Shown: piece by piece, positions 26,039 through 35,452 of the stretch
Numbering within the stretch: the first letter of the stretch is position 1
Layout of the letters: the number at the start of each line of letters is the position of its first letter
Origin: Rhodospirillales bacterium
GTDB lineage: Bacteria > Pseudomonadota > Alphaproteobacteria > Rhodospirillales > UBA2165
DNA: 59,179 nucleotides
Direction: 5' to 3'
Assembly: GCA_013204125.1 (NCBI GenBank)
Contig: JABMOP010000605.1
Span: forward strand, 1-59,179
The notes under the pieces: generated by a model
The model's database searches: none
Told to the model about the DNA's origin: nothing
What the model saw: only the letters and a program-made list of their open reading frames with translations
Translations under genes and position numbers: made by a program

Positions 26039-27796
26039 TTAGGCAGCCCCTGTGGTTGCTTCCGACTGAGTAGCTTTATTTTTAAGCTCATCTCGAATTA
26101 CGTCATAGATAACCTTGCCGGAAAGGTCGATCAGCTTGTCAAACCGCTCACGCGGATATTCGGCTTCTCCGCTTTCGATAGCGCGAATTTTTTCAATTAC
26201 CTCTTCGGCGCGCCGAACGCATAGCTCTGGAAATTCTCTGTAATAGCTAGGTAAATCCGGCGGGTACGTATCCCATACATAGGTTATCAATCCATATTGG
26301 ATCGCCTCGGCGGCAACCGAGGAAGTGTCGTTCGATACAGCGTATCGGCACTCAAGCATCAAGGGATAACTGTTGCCGCTATAAAACTTTATATTTTCCG
26401 GCGGATTGTCAATTATACTTGTTAAATTCAAATGGTATTCGCTACGGGCAGAGTATTTTTCCTTAATAATAATTTTTCGGTCGGGAAAAGCGCGCGCCAG
26501 TTTTACCGCTTCGCCAAATAGCTCACGTTCGCCCAACAACCGGGAAATGAAAAAAATGATGTCGCGGCTACGGGGTTCTGATAGGCGGCCCAATTGCTCA
26601 CGTGTCATCCCGAAAGAGCCAACAGCACGATACTGCATTTTCGCAGGCCATTTCTCCCTATAATGCTGATCGTAGGGATAATCCCCAAATACAAAATAGG
26701 TATCAAAATCAACGTAGCGGGTTCGGGTGTCAATTATGCCCGGTATAGGCAATCCATGAGCAAGACCCAGCGAAGTCGCACCCGAGCGACGAAGTTCATC
26801 AGTCCGGATAATATGCTCTGAATTATAATCATCCCGGCTTAGAAAATAATTTACTGGATGCCGTTGGAAGAGAGTACGAAAGAGGATCCTATTAAACGGA
26901 AGTTTAACGACCGCAAAAAATAAGTCCGCCGGCAATTGATGGCAATACCAGAACAATCGAAAGATATCTTTTAGAACTAGCAAGGCAGTCGCCACACCAT
27001 CGCCAACGGTAAGGTGTAGTTCATCCGGATGGATGCCTTGAAATCCGGTAAATTCATCCCAACTGGCGGCCTCTCGCCGTTGTTGATGATTACGAAAGAC
27101 AAACAATACCTCGTCCTTACTGTCGGTAATTTCCGAAACCAAATAAGTCGTCCGTTGGTCGAGTACAAAATCGGCGCCAAGATGGACTGTTTTTGCATCC
27201 AAAGCGACGCGCTTTATGCGCCGCAGAATCCACAACCATGAATACACTACCAAGCTCACTGCGGTCATCGCCGCCGAGAAAACACCGCCACTTTTAATGG
27301 TCTTAACAGGAAATGTTGGCTCCGCGCCATAATACCGGCGATACCATAACGGGATATCCCGGTCTATACCGGAAACCTCAGCAACTTGGTCGCCGGTGTC
27401 CGATAGGCGTTTCAAGGTCGTTACAATCCATAGTTTCTGAGTGTATTGGCAGGCGGCATGCTTAATCGCGAGCGCGTAGTCCGGGAGTTGTTCGAGGCGG
27501 TCGAACCGGTAGTCGCCTGCTATACCGTCTTCCAGTTTCCTGAAAAGATCTGGATATTCCGGCATCCAGGAATGTACGAAATACCGTTGATCGGACGGAA
27601 ATAAATCCTCAATCGGCAACACTGCCCCCCGGCGGCACATGAAATTATACAACCGGCGCCAGACTCCGCGCAGCATCGGGAAGCCGATGCCGATTTCAAT
27701 CACGTAGATTGGGCGACCCTGGAGATAGGCTCTCAGCGCCCGCCATAATCCCGATAAATTGAGAGCGACGATACAAGCACGGTCCACCCTACTCAT
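26039..27796 (-). CDS. putative GT-B-like glycosyltransferase of surface carbohydrate loci
   Basis: 585 residues. I do not recognise a named family with certainty. The C-terminal half looks like the capsule or CDP-glycerol-transferase-like GT-B group: LGLAHGLPIPGIIDTRTRYV, then FDTYFVFGDYPYDQHY, DRKIIIKEKYS and the late SNDTSSVAAEAIQYGLITYV, which resembles the nucleotide-binding end of such folds. A hydrophobic segment (VFSAAMTAVSLVVYSWLWIL, about 173-192) may hold it at the membrane. Two more proteins of similar layout lie at 29701 and 53707. It starts the unit that continues into NeuC-like, with 8 bases between. Confidence 0.6.
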   Translation of the reverse strand: MSRVDRACIVALNLSGLWRALRAYLQGRPIYVIEIGIGFPMLRGVWRRLYNFMCRRGAVLPIEDLFPSDQRYFVHSWMPEYPDLFRKLEDGIAGDYRFDRLEQLPDYALAIKHAACQYTQKLWIVTTLKRLSDTGDQVAEVSGIDRDIPLWYRRYYGAEPTFPVKTIKSGGVFSAAMTAVSLVVYSWLWILRRIKRVALDAKTVHLGADFVLDQRTTYLVSEITDSKDEVLFVFRNHQQRREAASWDEFTGFQGIHPDELHLTVGDGVATALLVLKDIFRLFWYCHQLPADLFFAVVKLPFNRILFRTLFQRHPVNYFLSRDDYNSEHIIRTDELRRSGATSLGLAHGLPIPGIIDTRTRYVDFDTYFVFGDYPYDQHYREKWPAKMQYRAVGSFGMTREQLGRLSEPRSRDIIFFISRLLGERELFGEAVKLARAFPDRKIIIKEKYSARSEYHLNLTSIIDNPPENIKFYSGNSYPLMLECRYAVSNDTSSVAAEAIQYGLITYVWDTYPPDLPSYYREFPELCVRRAEEVIEKIRAIESGEAEYPRERFDKLIDLSGKVIYDVIRDELKNKATQSEATTGAA

Positions 27797-27961
27797 TTAA
27801 CGCCGTCAACAAAGCAACTCGCCTATTTTATCCATCTTGTTCAATTGGTTTGGCCTCCGGTCGAGAATTTTGAAGAATCTCATTATCAGAGCCTCAAACA
27901 AATAGGTGATGCCATTTGGATTAACGTGTGCCGCATGGAGAAGAATGCGGAATGGTTCTGT

Positions 27962-28690
27962 TTACAAAGGGGATCGTTCTTTAACTCCATTTTCGGGAAC
28001 TTCGCCCTGAGCTATCAGAGCTCTAATAATTATCAAGTCCAATGGCGTATCAATGTCTATAGAACGTTCAGGTGGCATAATATGGGCGACGGATTGCGCG
28101 TTCACAAAGATTTTATTTTCGCGGAAGCGTTGGATTTCGGCAACGTAAACAGCCCCATTGAGGACGTAAGAGACAGGTAAATTTTGTCGCCTATGGCCAT
28201 CTTCAGGATACGGCAGGATCCGGTCCATGTGCCCGTCTGGGTCAATGTGAAACATCCAATAAGGCGACTTCGCGACCTCAACCACGGTGACCGCGGAGGC
28301 CATCCCATTCTCCAAACAAAGCTCAAGGCAGGCATCGATGTCCCTTCCGATTCTAAGGGGTGAAGTCGGCTGCAAAAGCACCAACAGATCATACTCTTTG
28401 TCTAAACTATCGAGAGCATGAAGGATCGTTTCCTCGACCGAAGCCTCGTCGGTTGCTAAATGAGCAGGACGGACAAAGGGAATCTCGCATCCGACAGCCT
28501 CGGCGGCGGCGATTATTTCCGGATCGTCCGACGATAGAATTGTACGGTCAATATATTGCGAATCCCAAGCGGCCTTGATGGTCCAGGCGATCAGCGGGCG
28601 ACCGCCAACGTCAGCAACGTTTTTACCGGGTAGGCCCCTGGACCCGCCACGCGCCGGAATAATCGCTAGAACTGATTTGTCTTCGATCAA
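27962..28690 (-). CDS. neuA: CMP-N-acylneuraminate cytidylyltransferase (NeuA/LegF type, set 2)
   Basis: 242 residues. LAIIPARGGSRGLPGKNV (8-25) is the classical CTP-binding loop, followed by GRPLIAWTI, RTILSSDDPEI, LVLLQPTSPLR and YVLNGAVYVA. It activates a nonulosonic acid with CTP. The closeness to LegF/NeuA consensus makes it the natural partner of the LegB-C-G-I set upstream in the array. 33 bases separate it from the radical SAM gene before it; the following 165-base gap (27797-27961) shows no gene. Confidence 0.9.
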   Translation of the reverse strand: MIEDKSVLAIIPARGGSRGLPGKNVADVGGRPLIAWTIKAAWDSQYIDRTILSSDDPEIIAAAEAVGCEIPFVRPAHLATDEASVEETILHALDSLDKEYDLLVLLQPTSPLRIGRDIDACLELCLENGMASAVTVVEVAKSPYWMFHIDPDGHMDRILPYPEDGHRRQNLPVSYVLNGAVYVAEIQRFRENKIFVNAQSVAHIMPPERSIDIDTPLDLIIIRALIAQGEVPENGVKERSPL

Positions 28691-28723
28691 CCTATTTTAC
28701 CGATGTCATTCGATTGACGTATC

Positions 28724-29740
28724 TTAATCCGTGTCTTGAAGACCGGGTGTTCCTAAGCCGTGCGTATCATAGCAGGTCTTACACAAAGGTAATTCATCAT
28801 GGCGCATATCAACCAGCATATCTCGGAAGTAGTTCATTTTTTCCGAGTGCCAGATTTCTTTGATCGAGGCTTCACGGACATCGCCTATGATCATCGTATT
28901 TTCGCTATCCATGCAACAAGCCGTCACCGTGCCATCCCAATTAATGGAAATTTTGTCGAAAACTTCCGGGCACTCCGGATGCTTCCGAACGACCGATTCT
29001 TGCTCTTTAAGCGGTTTGAGCATGGCCAGTTCGTCTGGCCGCAAACGAACAGCATTAAGATCAACATATTCCAATACCGTGCGTCCAACATTGACTTCAT
29101 CGGCAATGTTCTCGAATAATTTTCTAAATTCTCGAACCTGCTCTTTGGTCTCGTAGGTAATTGTTGTCGACGCCTGGACGAAGGGTTGGCGGAGTTTGCC
29201 CCGGCGCTCAATAAGACGGCCCATCGTAGAAACAAGTTCGTCAAAGAAATCGATATTTCGCATCTCTTTGTAGCTTTTGCGATCCACCCCTTGAAAAGAA
29301 AATTTGATTGAATCGAGAGGAACTTCCAAAAGTGCGTCGACCATTTCGTCACTCATCTGCGAACCATTTGTATTAATATGCAAAAGATGCCCTTGCGCCT
29401 TCGCCGCGCTTAGAAATTCCAATATATGAGGATGGGTCAACGGTTCGCCCCAACGAATGAACCGGAGTGGCGTGCCGTACCCTTTAATGCCGTCCAAAAC
29501 ACTTTCGAAGATGTCCTTCGACATAAAGCCTTTATCTCGTTCTTGCGAAAAATTACCGGTAGGGCACATTAAACACCTGAAATTACAGGTGTTGGTCATC
29601 TCAATGTCGATCATGTAGGGAAAATCAGGAAGATTATCCAGTTTATGCCTGGAATCGCCCGCGTTGCACCGATCATAACTTTTCTGCAATGGATTTTTGA
29701 TCACTTTTCTAATCCTTTTGATAATGTCTTGGTACCGCAA
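28724..29740 (-). CDS. radical SAM/SPASM-domain protein
   Basis: 338 residues. The cluster motif C-NFR-C-LM-C is at 52, 56 and 59, followed by GEPLTHPHILEFL and HINTNGSQM. A C-terminal SPASM-type Cys cluster is visible (HPECPEVF, TVTACCMDSEN, LPLCKTCYD). Such enzymes use extra iron-sulfur clusters to oxidise or modify peptides, sugars or cofactors. The ATG at 29740 overlaps the upstream gene by 40 bases. A GTG at 29704 forms a GTGA overlap with that gene's stop and has AGGATTAG before it, so it may be the real start (about 326 residues). Confidence 0.87.
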   Translation of the reverse strand: MRYQDIIKRIRKVIKNPLQKSYDRCNAGDSRHKLDNLPDFPYMIDIEMTNTCNFRCLMCPTGNFSQERDKGFMSKDIFESVLDGIKGYGTPLRFIRWGEPLTHPHILEFLSAAKAQGHLLHINTNGSQMSDEMVDALLEVPLDSIKFSFQGVDRKSYKEMRNIDFFDELVSTMGRLIERRGKLRQPFVQASTTITYETKEQVREFRKLFENIADEVNVGRTVLEYVDLNAVRLRPDELAMLKPLKEQESVVRKHPECPEVFDKISINWDGTVTACCMDSENTMIIGDVREASIKEIWHSEKMNYFRDMLVDMRHDELPLCKTCYDTHGLGTPGLQDTD

Positions 29741-31671
29741 TCCAACGAGCCTTCAATCACCTGCCAGAAGCGTAGAGATGCGTCGGGAATTTCTCCAAAC
29801 GCACACAAATATTTCAGGATCGCCTGTCGGTCGGGCCGCCAACCCGCGACCAACGCCGCCACAAGATCGCGTGGTGTATCGAAAGCCTGTAAGCGATCGG
29901 TGTATTTGCGCGCCATCAAAGAAGGGTAATGACGAAGCGCAAAATATGGTTTGCCGACGGCAAATGTCTCTATCAGCGAGCCTGAACTTACGGGACCGAT
30001 CACAAGATCGGCCCATTTTAAATGTTCGGTCAATGGCCCGGATTTATAGATCTCACAATCAAGGTCGTAATAACGAAAAGCCTCTTGGTAATAAGAGAGC
30101 CTCGGGGTGCCCGGGTGGATTTTCAATCGAATGGTTTTAAAACCCAAATTTTTAAGTTCCCTGACAATTTCCACTGAATAGGAAATTTTTGTCGAGTGAA
30201 GGCCGTGTATGTCATAGCCGTCAACCCAGGATCCGAGAATTAGAATTTTTTCAGATTGGCGGGACACCGATGGTCGGTCTGCTTCGGCGGCAACAATATC
30301 AATCCCCGGATAACCGGTGCGAACCGATTTAACGGGTGATCCCGTCGCTCGAAGCCACTCTTCCTGCTGCAGACCCCAGGCGAAAAATTGACTGATCAGG
30401 GGCGGTCCATAAGCATCCCCGGTCCTGATATCCAATTTTTGATCCGACAACAACATGCCGTTAGACAACTCATCCACGGGCACGCCATTCAAGTTGGCGA
30501 TTTCTGCGATTAAGCGGTTGAGCGCATTGCCGGCGTCACCGATGCCCACCCGAGCAAAGCGATGGCGCTGGAAGAACCGCTCATAGCGCTTGACCATCGG
30601 CGCCCGGGATTTCAGCCAGCCCTTGTCAAATACGCGGCCTCGAATGAATTCCCGTCGACGCAGTTCCATTCCCTCCGCCGGCGCGTTCCAGGCTGCTATC
30701 ACCTTGCCCGGGATATCATTGACTTCGTCTTCCTCGGACCGCGTGAGGCGCCCGGAAGGAAGGTTGGTCAAAAGGATACCCCGGCGCCAACATCGCCACA
30801 GAAAACGGAGATTCTTGGGCCATTGTCCGGCTAACAGAACCAAAGTTAATCGATCACTGTCGAAAGCCTTCATGAGGGGCTCGATGACCTGCCAGTTATT
30901 TAGAATGAAAATCTTAGGACGATTTCGCAGGTGCGGCGCTGTGATATAGAAAATGGCGCCGACCGTCAGAGAATATATTTTACGGAGCCAGGGACGAAAT
31001 CCGGATTCTGGCGTATTGATCCCCATATGTAACGTATCGGGCCACAATGGATCAGCCGGGTCCGGTGGGTCGAGGGCATCAATAAATAGTGCGCCATGGC
31101 TCTCGGCAACCTCGGCGACCAAAGTTCTCTTGAGAGCGTCATCGAGAAGTTGATTTTCTGTTTGCACGTCGATTAGTAGGATTTCCTCGGGTTTGAATTG
31201 TTCCGTCAGCCGGTGCAGCGCGCATAAAAGACGCTCGTAGGATTTGGTGAACAAGGCACTGTCCTGAAGGAACTGCTTGCCCATCGAGACCCCGCGAAAT
31301 TCTGTTATATCGTTGCCATTTTCGTCAATCATCCAACGGCTGCTACGTAGATATAATTCCAATGGAGAATCGGTATCGTCTGGCCAATATTCCATCGCTG
31401 TCTCGTAATGAATTCCGTGACCGCCTTTATCCACCCATTTGCGCCAGCTCAACCAATCGGTGCTGATGACCAGAGAATCTGTATCATCGGCATTCAGCGC
31501 AGCAAGATGGCAGCAATGGGAAATAAGAATTAGACGTCGATAGCGCGCCTTAAGTCGATCCGTCGGCTTCAGGACCGAAAGCTCAGTCAACCGATCAATG
31601 GGATTATCCGCCACAACCTTGCTGGCCACGATCACGAGGTGATCCCCGTCAAATCTAATTGTCGAATGCAT
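29701..31671 (-). CDS. putative GT-B-like glycosyltransferase, two-part protein
   Basis: 656 residues, no firm family. The C-terminal third is like CDP-glycerol/capsule GT-B proteins: KILILGSWVDGYDIHG, FKTIRLKIHPGTPRLSY and WADLVIGPVSSGSLIETFAVG, the last being typical of the donor-binding end. The N-terminal third (SMGKQFLQDSALFTKSYERL onward) is of unknown role. An ATG at 31671 overlaps the upstream gene by 40 bases; a GTG at 31635 makes a GTGA overlap and is an alternative start. Probably transfers a sugar, perhaps a nonulosonic acid, given the neighbours. Confidence 0.6.
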   Translation of the reverse strand: MHSTIRFDGDHLVIVASKVVADNPIDRLTELSVLKPTDRLKARYRRLILISHCCHLAALNADDTDSLVISTDWLSWRKWVDKGGHGIHYETAMEYWPDDTDSPLELYLRSSRWMIDENGNDITEFRGVSMGKQFLQDSALFTKSYERLLCALHRLTEQFKPEEILLIDVQTENQLLDDALKRTLVAEVAESHGALFIDALDPPDPADPLWPDTLHMGINTPESGFRPWLRKIYSLTVGAIFYITAPHLRNRPKIFILNNWQVIEPLMKAFDSDRLTLVLLAGQWPKNLRFLWRCWRRGILLTNLPSGRLTRSEEDEVNDIPGKVIAAWNAPAEGMELRRREFIRGRVFDKGWLKSRAPMVKRYERFFQRHRFARVGIGDAGNALNRLIAEIANLNGVPVDELSNGMLLSDQKLDIRTGDAYGPPLISQFFAWGLQQEEWLRATGSPVKSVRTGYPGIDIVAAEADRPSVSRQSEKILILGSWVDGYDIHGLHSTKISYSVEIVRELKNLGFKTIRLKIHPGTPRLSYYQEAFRYYDLDCEIYKSGPLTEHLKWADLVIGPVSSGSLIETFAVGKPYFALRHYPSLMARKYTDRLQAFDTPRDLVAALVAGWRPDRQAILKYLCAFGEIPDASLRFWQVIEGSLDCGTKTLSKGLEK

Positions 31672-32987
31672 TGATTGCCGTATCGGTCATTGGCCGCAAT
31701 GCCAATACGAACAACATCTTCCAGCGGTAAAGTGTCCCCGTGAAACGCGTAGTACCACTTTCGACCAGAGGGCGAAAAATCGAGATTGTCATGGATGAAC
31801 CGTCTGGATTTGGTCTCGATGGCAAGAAAGGGTTGGGGACCAAACACCTCCCCAGCGGCGCAGACTATTTCAACATACGCGACGTCATTTCCCCCCGCCG
31901 GTCTAAAATGAAGTTCGAGGTCCACGGCAGCAGGTTTATCACCCTCTTTGAATGCGACGGCCTGAAAGGCATTGACGGCTTCGTCGAACATAAATGGTAC
32001 ATCGGGATATTTTTTTGCTGACACCGCGATGAGATCACGCAGATATTCAATCTCGGGCTCCATATCGCGGTAATCATGATTGGCCACACCCACCAAAGTC
32101 GGCAAGCCCTCGGCGGCGCGGGCAAATGCTTTGTCCATTTCTGGTTGGTCGAGATTGGCAATGCGGTTGAAGACATTTAAGGACCGAGCTATCAGCCGCC
32201 GACAATGACCAGGAACTTGATAATTGTCGTGGCTCGGATGATATACGGACCAATCCGCCGGCGCCTGGCGCCAGTCGCCAGAGCGACCGTTGCGGAAATC
32301 CACATGGGCATCAAATTCGGCTGGATCCGCTACTGCCATATTTGACGTATCAAAGGGAATCCACTGTTCAAGAAACCAATTGCTGTCCGGGCGTTCCGCC
32401 TGAAACCCCGCTCGGAAAGCGACGGGAAACCATTGCCGTTCAATAACCTTTCTGCTCAATATCTCAAAAATTTCAGGGCTACGGAAATAGTGGGTCGCAC
32501 AATTATGCGCGTCTCGATAAGTAGACATAGGGTGAAAATGCCAATGTAGGGCATCGCTGCAATCTGATTGTTGCAATAACCGTTGGCGATAATGGTCGAA
32601 CACGGCGTGGAATCCCGTGGCGCGCCGGCGTGGATTGTAATCATAATTCACATGGTCGAGACAAAACCAATTGAAAACCCAGCCACCGCCAAAAGAATCT
32701 GTCATTCGGTTCCGGAATTGCGGATCAGTTACGCGGTCGAGCATTTCATCCACTTTGCTCCAGTCATCCATAAAATTCTGGTTGTGGTCGCCCAATAAAT
32801 TGCGGGCATCTTGCTCGCGCCCGCCGAGGTCTAATTCACCTTGGCGAATGAGCTCCAGATTTATGGAGGTAGGGGCAATGCCAGATATACCAAGGTACTC
32901 TTCAAGACGTTGGAACTTGACTTCGGGCGACTCGTACAGAGGCCCTTCGGTATCCACGCAATGTACAAAATGCACAGTAGCTGACAC
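31632..32987 (-). CDS. NodB-like polysaccharide deacetylase-fold protein
   Basis: 451 residues. The start TVHFVHCVDTEGPLYES (4-20) has the Asp of a NodB-type first motif, and LHWHFHPMSTY has a His-x-His group. PVAFRAGFQAERPDSNWFLE recalls the Arg motif of the family. A beta-rich C-terminal domain of about 120 residues follows (LELHFRPAGGNDVAYVEIV). Family members remove N- or O-acetyl groups from sugars using a metal; a number of locus-specific forms have unknown substrates. The call is by motif only. Confidence 0.6.
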   Translation of the reverse strand: MSATVHFVHCVDTEGPLYESPEVKFQRLEEYLGISGIAPTSINLELIRQGELDLGGREQDARNLLGDHNQNFMDDWSKVDEMLDRVTDPQFRNRMTDSFGGGWVFNWFCLDHVNYDYNPRRRATGFHAVFDHYRQRLLQQSDCSDALHWHFHPMSTYRDAHNCATHYFRSPEIFEILSRKVIERQWFPVAFRAGFQAERPDSNWFLEQWIPFDTSNMAVADPAEFDAHVDFRNGRSGDWRQAPADWSVYHPSHDNYQVPGHCRRLIARSLNVFNRIANLDQPEMDKAFARAAEGLPTLVGVANHDYRDMEPEIEYLRDLIAVSAKKYPDVPFMFDEAVNAFQAVAFKEGDKPAAVDLELHFRPAGGNDVAYVEIVCAAGEVFGPQPFLAIETKSRRFIHDNLDFSPSGRKWYYAFHGDTLPLEDVVRIGIAANDRYGNQCIRQLDLTGITS

Positions 32988-33024
32988 TATTTAAAACTCA
33001 CTTTTAATGCTGAATGATCAGATA

Positions 33025-33288
33025 TTATTTGCTGGCGGCGATATGATCGGCCAAGTTACCAAGAACCAGCAATTCCTTTTCGATAAGTTCGTCACCGGAA
33101 ATCTTAACGCCGTAATCCTTTTCAATACGAAATAGGATGTTAATTAGGTCCAGTGAATCCAATTCCAGATCATTTTGTAAATTCAGCCCCGTTGCATCGC
33201 CTTCGGGAAAAATTATTTGATCGGTATTGGCGTCTTTTATTAGATTGATCAGTTCAAGAACCAGATCTTTATTATTATCGTTGCTCAT
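33025..33288 (-). CDS. acyl carrier protein
   Basis: 87 residues, acidic. The phosphopantetheine attachment site is LELDSLDLINIL, with Ser45. Length and motif are those of a free ACP. It lies two bases after the KAS III gene and so is part of a dedicated acyl-making block (33025-36649), separate from housekeeping fatty acid synthesis. It would carry the acyl chain to a glycan-modifying transferase. Confidence 0.92.
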   Translation of the reverse strand: MSNDNNKDLVLELINLIKDANTDQIIFPEGDATGLNLQNDLELDSLDLINILFRIEKDYGVKISGDELIEKELLVLGNLADHIAASK

Positions 33289-33290
33289 AA

Positions 33291-34256
33291 TTAATCCTCA
33301 TAATTTGCGGTCAAGATCGTACTTGCCCAAGAAAGCCCAACGCCAAACCCAGATAAAAAAATGTTATTTGGCTTAACGTCTTGAGATAAAATTTGCCGCT
33401 CAAGGGCGATCGGAATCGTCGAAGATGTAGTGTTGCCGGTATCTTTCATATCAATCACCAGTTTATCGTCCGGAATTTTTAGTAGTCCCGCCAAAGACTT
33501 AAGCATGAAACTATTTGCCTGATGAAATAACCAGAGATCAATGTCGCTTTTGGTCTTGCCGTTCCGCTCTAGGCATCTTTCCACGGATTTTGGAACTTCT
33601 TCCATCACCAGAGAAAATATTCCCCGCCCATCCATAAACAACGGTTCTACAATATCGCGGCGCATTGCACTGCCACGCGCAATCAACTCTTCATGGCGGC
33701 TGCCATCCGTCCCAAAATCCAATTGTCCGACGGTGTAAATAGGATGCGGTCCCAGCAGAGTAGCCGTTGCGGCATCGCCAAAAAGGGGCGCCGTGGCCCG
33801 ATCGGCCGGAGACACCAATTTCGAATAGGTTTCGGTGGTAACCAACACCCCCCGCTCTATGCCCTGAGCCTCCATCAAAGCCAGCGCCGTGGCCAGTCCG
33901 TAGACATACCCTGAACAGCCCAAATTAATATCCATCGCAGCACAATTGGATGATAAATTTGTGCGATCCTGAACCAAAGCGGATACGTGTGGTAGGCAAT
34001 AATCAGGCGTTTGGGTTACCACAATGAGTAGTCCTATGGATTTTACATCAACGCCGGTTTGGTCAAATAATTTAAGGCAAGCGGCAACTGCCAAATCCGA
34101 GGAAAATTCGTCGTGCGCCGCAAAATGACGGCTCGTGATGCCGAGTTTATTACGGATAAACGGCTCCTCAAAATCATGCTCGGCAATTACGGTTGTATTG
34201 GAGATGGGGGTGCCGGGAAGATAGAAACTGATTGCTTGAATTCCAACAGCCATCAT
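33291..34256 (-). CDS. 3-oxoacyl-ACP synthase III (KAS III, FabH-like)
   Basis: 321 residues. The catalytic triad is complete: Cys114 in INLGCSGYVYG, His245 in LWLFHQANS, Asn275 in DTGNTTSST. KAS III enzymes extend acyl-CoA with malonyl-ACP to a 3-oxoacyl-ACP. It stands between the ACP gene and an unknown gene in the acyl block. In Pseudomonas flagellin glycosylation loci, KAS III and ACP genes serve to make hydroxybutyryl groups on amino sugars; a similar role is likely here. The start could be either of two neighbouring ATG codons. Confidence 0.92.
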   Translation of the reverse strand: MMAVGIQAISFYLPGTPISNTTVIAEHDFEEPFIRNKLGITSRHFAAHDEFSSDLAVAACLKLFDQTGVDVKSIGLLIVVTQTPDYCLPHVSALVQDRTNLSSNCAAMDINLGCSGYVYGLATALALMEAQGIERGVLVTTETYSKLVSPADRATAPLFGDAATATLLGPHPIYTVGQLDFGTDGSRHEELIARGSAMRRDIVEPLFMDGRGIFSLVMEEVPKSVERCLERNGKTKSDIDLWLFHQANSFMLKSLAGLLKIPDDKLVIDMKDTGNTTSSTIPIALERQILSQDVKPNNIFLSGFGVGLSWASTILTANYED

Positions 34257-34280
34257 CCAAAACCATTCTTCAAAGTTTGG

Positions 34281-34973
34281 CTACGCAAAATTTAAATCCT
34301 GAGTATCTTGCGAAGCGAAACCTATCGTGAAGTCATAAATCGTCGAGTCAAAATCTAAGGATATTTTACTGAGCGTGTGGCGGTAACCCTCCAAATCGCC
34401 CATGCCTATATTCTCAACCTTCATCTGGCCATCCGACAGACTAATAGTTTTCGGAAACACAAAACCTCGACAGGAAACGAACTTGAACTTCACCAAACGT
34501 TGTGGCTCCACGTCGGCTACTGTTTTCAGGTGAAGCTGCTTATTGACTTCGACCACACCCTGGATCAAATCATAGTGAGATAGAATATTTTGAAGTTCGG
34601 CATTTCCTTCAAATGGGCCGCTTAGATGAATTTCTCCAACGAATGTCTGTTCGATCGATTCCCGCCGCTTTACAACCAACTTCGGCTGATCCGCATAAAG
34701 TCCTACTAAATAATTTTTACCATCAATTTCACAAAACATATCGGCGAGCGCATTTGCGCCTTGATGCTTGGCGGCAACCTGCTCAGCATCAAATACTCGG
34801 ATTGTATCATCGTTTATAATTTTTTGACGAATGTTTAAGCGCCTAACTCTCACTTCGGCTAGCCCTTTTCCGTGCATTTTGACAACAGTTTCTCGAAATT
34901 TCTCAGCGAGCGTCGGGCCGTGAATATAGTCTCGGGCACCGTTTAAGAAAAAATCAGATCGGATGGAGTACAT
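34281..34973 (-). CDS. unknown protein in the acyl block (230 residues)
   Basis: I do not recognise this protein. It is soluble, with no signal peptide, and mostly alternating strand-like sequence. It begins MYSIRSDFFLNGARDYIHGP and includes VVEVNKQLHLKTVADVEPQR and KFKFVSCRGFVFPKTISL. The pattern could fit a double hotdog or similar acyl-binding fold, which would suit its place between KAS III and the MaoC gene, but that is a guess. 24 bases separate it from KAS III, 55 from MaoC. A missing step of the block (ketoreduction, dehydration, or transfer) is the natural place to look for its role. Confidence 0.7.
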   Translation of the reverse strand: MYSIRSDFFLNGARDYIHGPTLAEKFRETVVKMHGKGLAEVRVRRLNIRQKIINDDTIRVFDAEQVAAKHQGANALADMFCEIDGKNYLVGLYADQPKLVVKRRESIEQTFVGEIHLSGPFEGNAELQNILSHYDLIQGVVEVNKQLHLKTVADVEPQRLVKFKFVSCRGFVFPKTISLSDGQMKVENIGMGDLEGYRHTLSKISLDFDSTIYDFTIGFASQDTQDLNFA

Positions 34974-35029
34974 TTTTTACTTAATCTCGGCTTTAATTAT
35001 CCACATTTTCTGATTTCATGATTGATGCT

Positions 35030-35446
35030 TCACGATGCATGAATTTTGACGGTAAAATCACAATCGACAACTTGCTCGCCATGCTGATTGACGCATATTC
35101 CTTTGACTTTTAAAGCGCACATGGATTCGATACGACCAACTACTTCTACCGATGCCGTAATCTCGTCCCCCATGTAGACCGGCTTCAAAAATCGTGTGGA
35201 TTTTTCGAGCGCGACAACTGTCGTGTTGTCAGAGCCGAAGGTCTGCACCAGCGCACCAGCGAGCCGGCTTTCCTGAACAAAGCCGTTTGAAACCCGCGCC
35301 AGAAATCCAGCCCGGCGACCAACCGCATCATCGAAATGAACTGGATTGTCGTCCCCGCTAATTTCGGCAAAAAGGCGGTTGTCTTCTGCTGTTACGATTT
35401 TCTGAAACGTTCCCTTATAGCCAATTTTGAAGTCGTCATATTTCAC
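35030..35446 (-). CDS. MaoC-like (R)-specific hydratase, hotdog fold
   Basis: 138 residues. The hydratase-2 motif is AEISGDDNPVHFDD (27-40), with catalytic Asp32 and His37. These single-hotdog enzymes add water to an enoyl-thioester or remove it from a 3-hydroxyacyl-thioester, on CoA or ACP. It starts 6 bases after the HMGS-like gene, which suggests that the two work in turn: an HMG-type product would be dehydrated, or an enoyl group hydrated. Confidence 0.88.
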   Translation of the reverse strand: MKYDDFKIGYKGTFQKIVTAEDNRLFAEISGDDNPVHFDDAVGRRAGFLARVSNGFVQESRLAGALVQTFGSDNTTVVALEKSTRFLKPVYMGDEITASVEVVGRIESMCALKVKGICVNQHGEQVVDCDFTVKIHAS

Positions 35447-35452
35447 CTAAAT

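Noticed and set aside
33025..34256. Housekeeping fatty acid synthesis genes
   Set aside because: ACP and KAS III are not beside fabD, fabG or plsX but in a block with HMGS and MaoC inside the glycan array.
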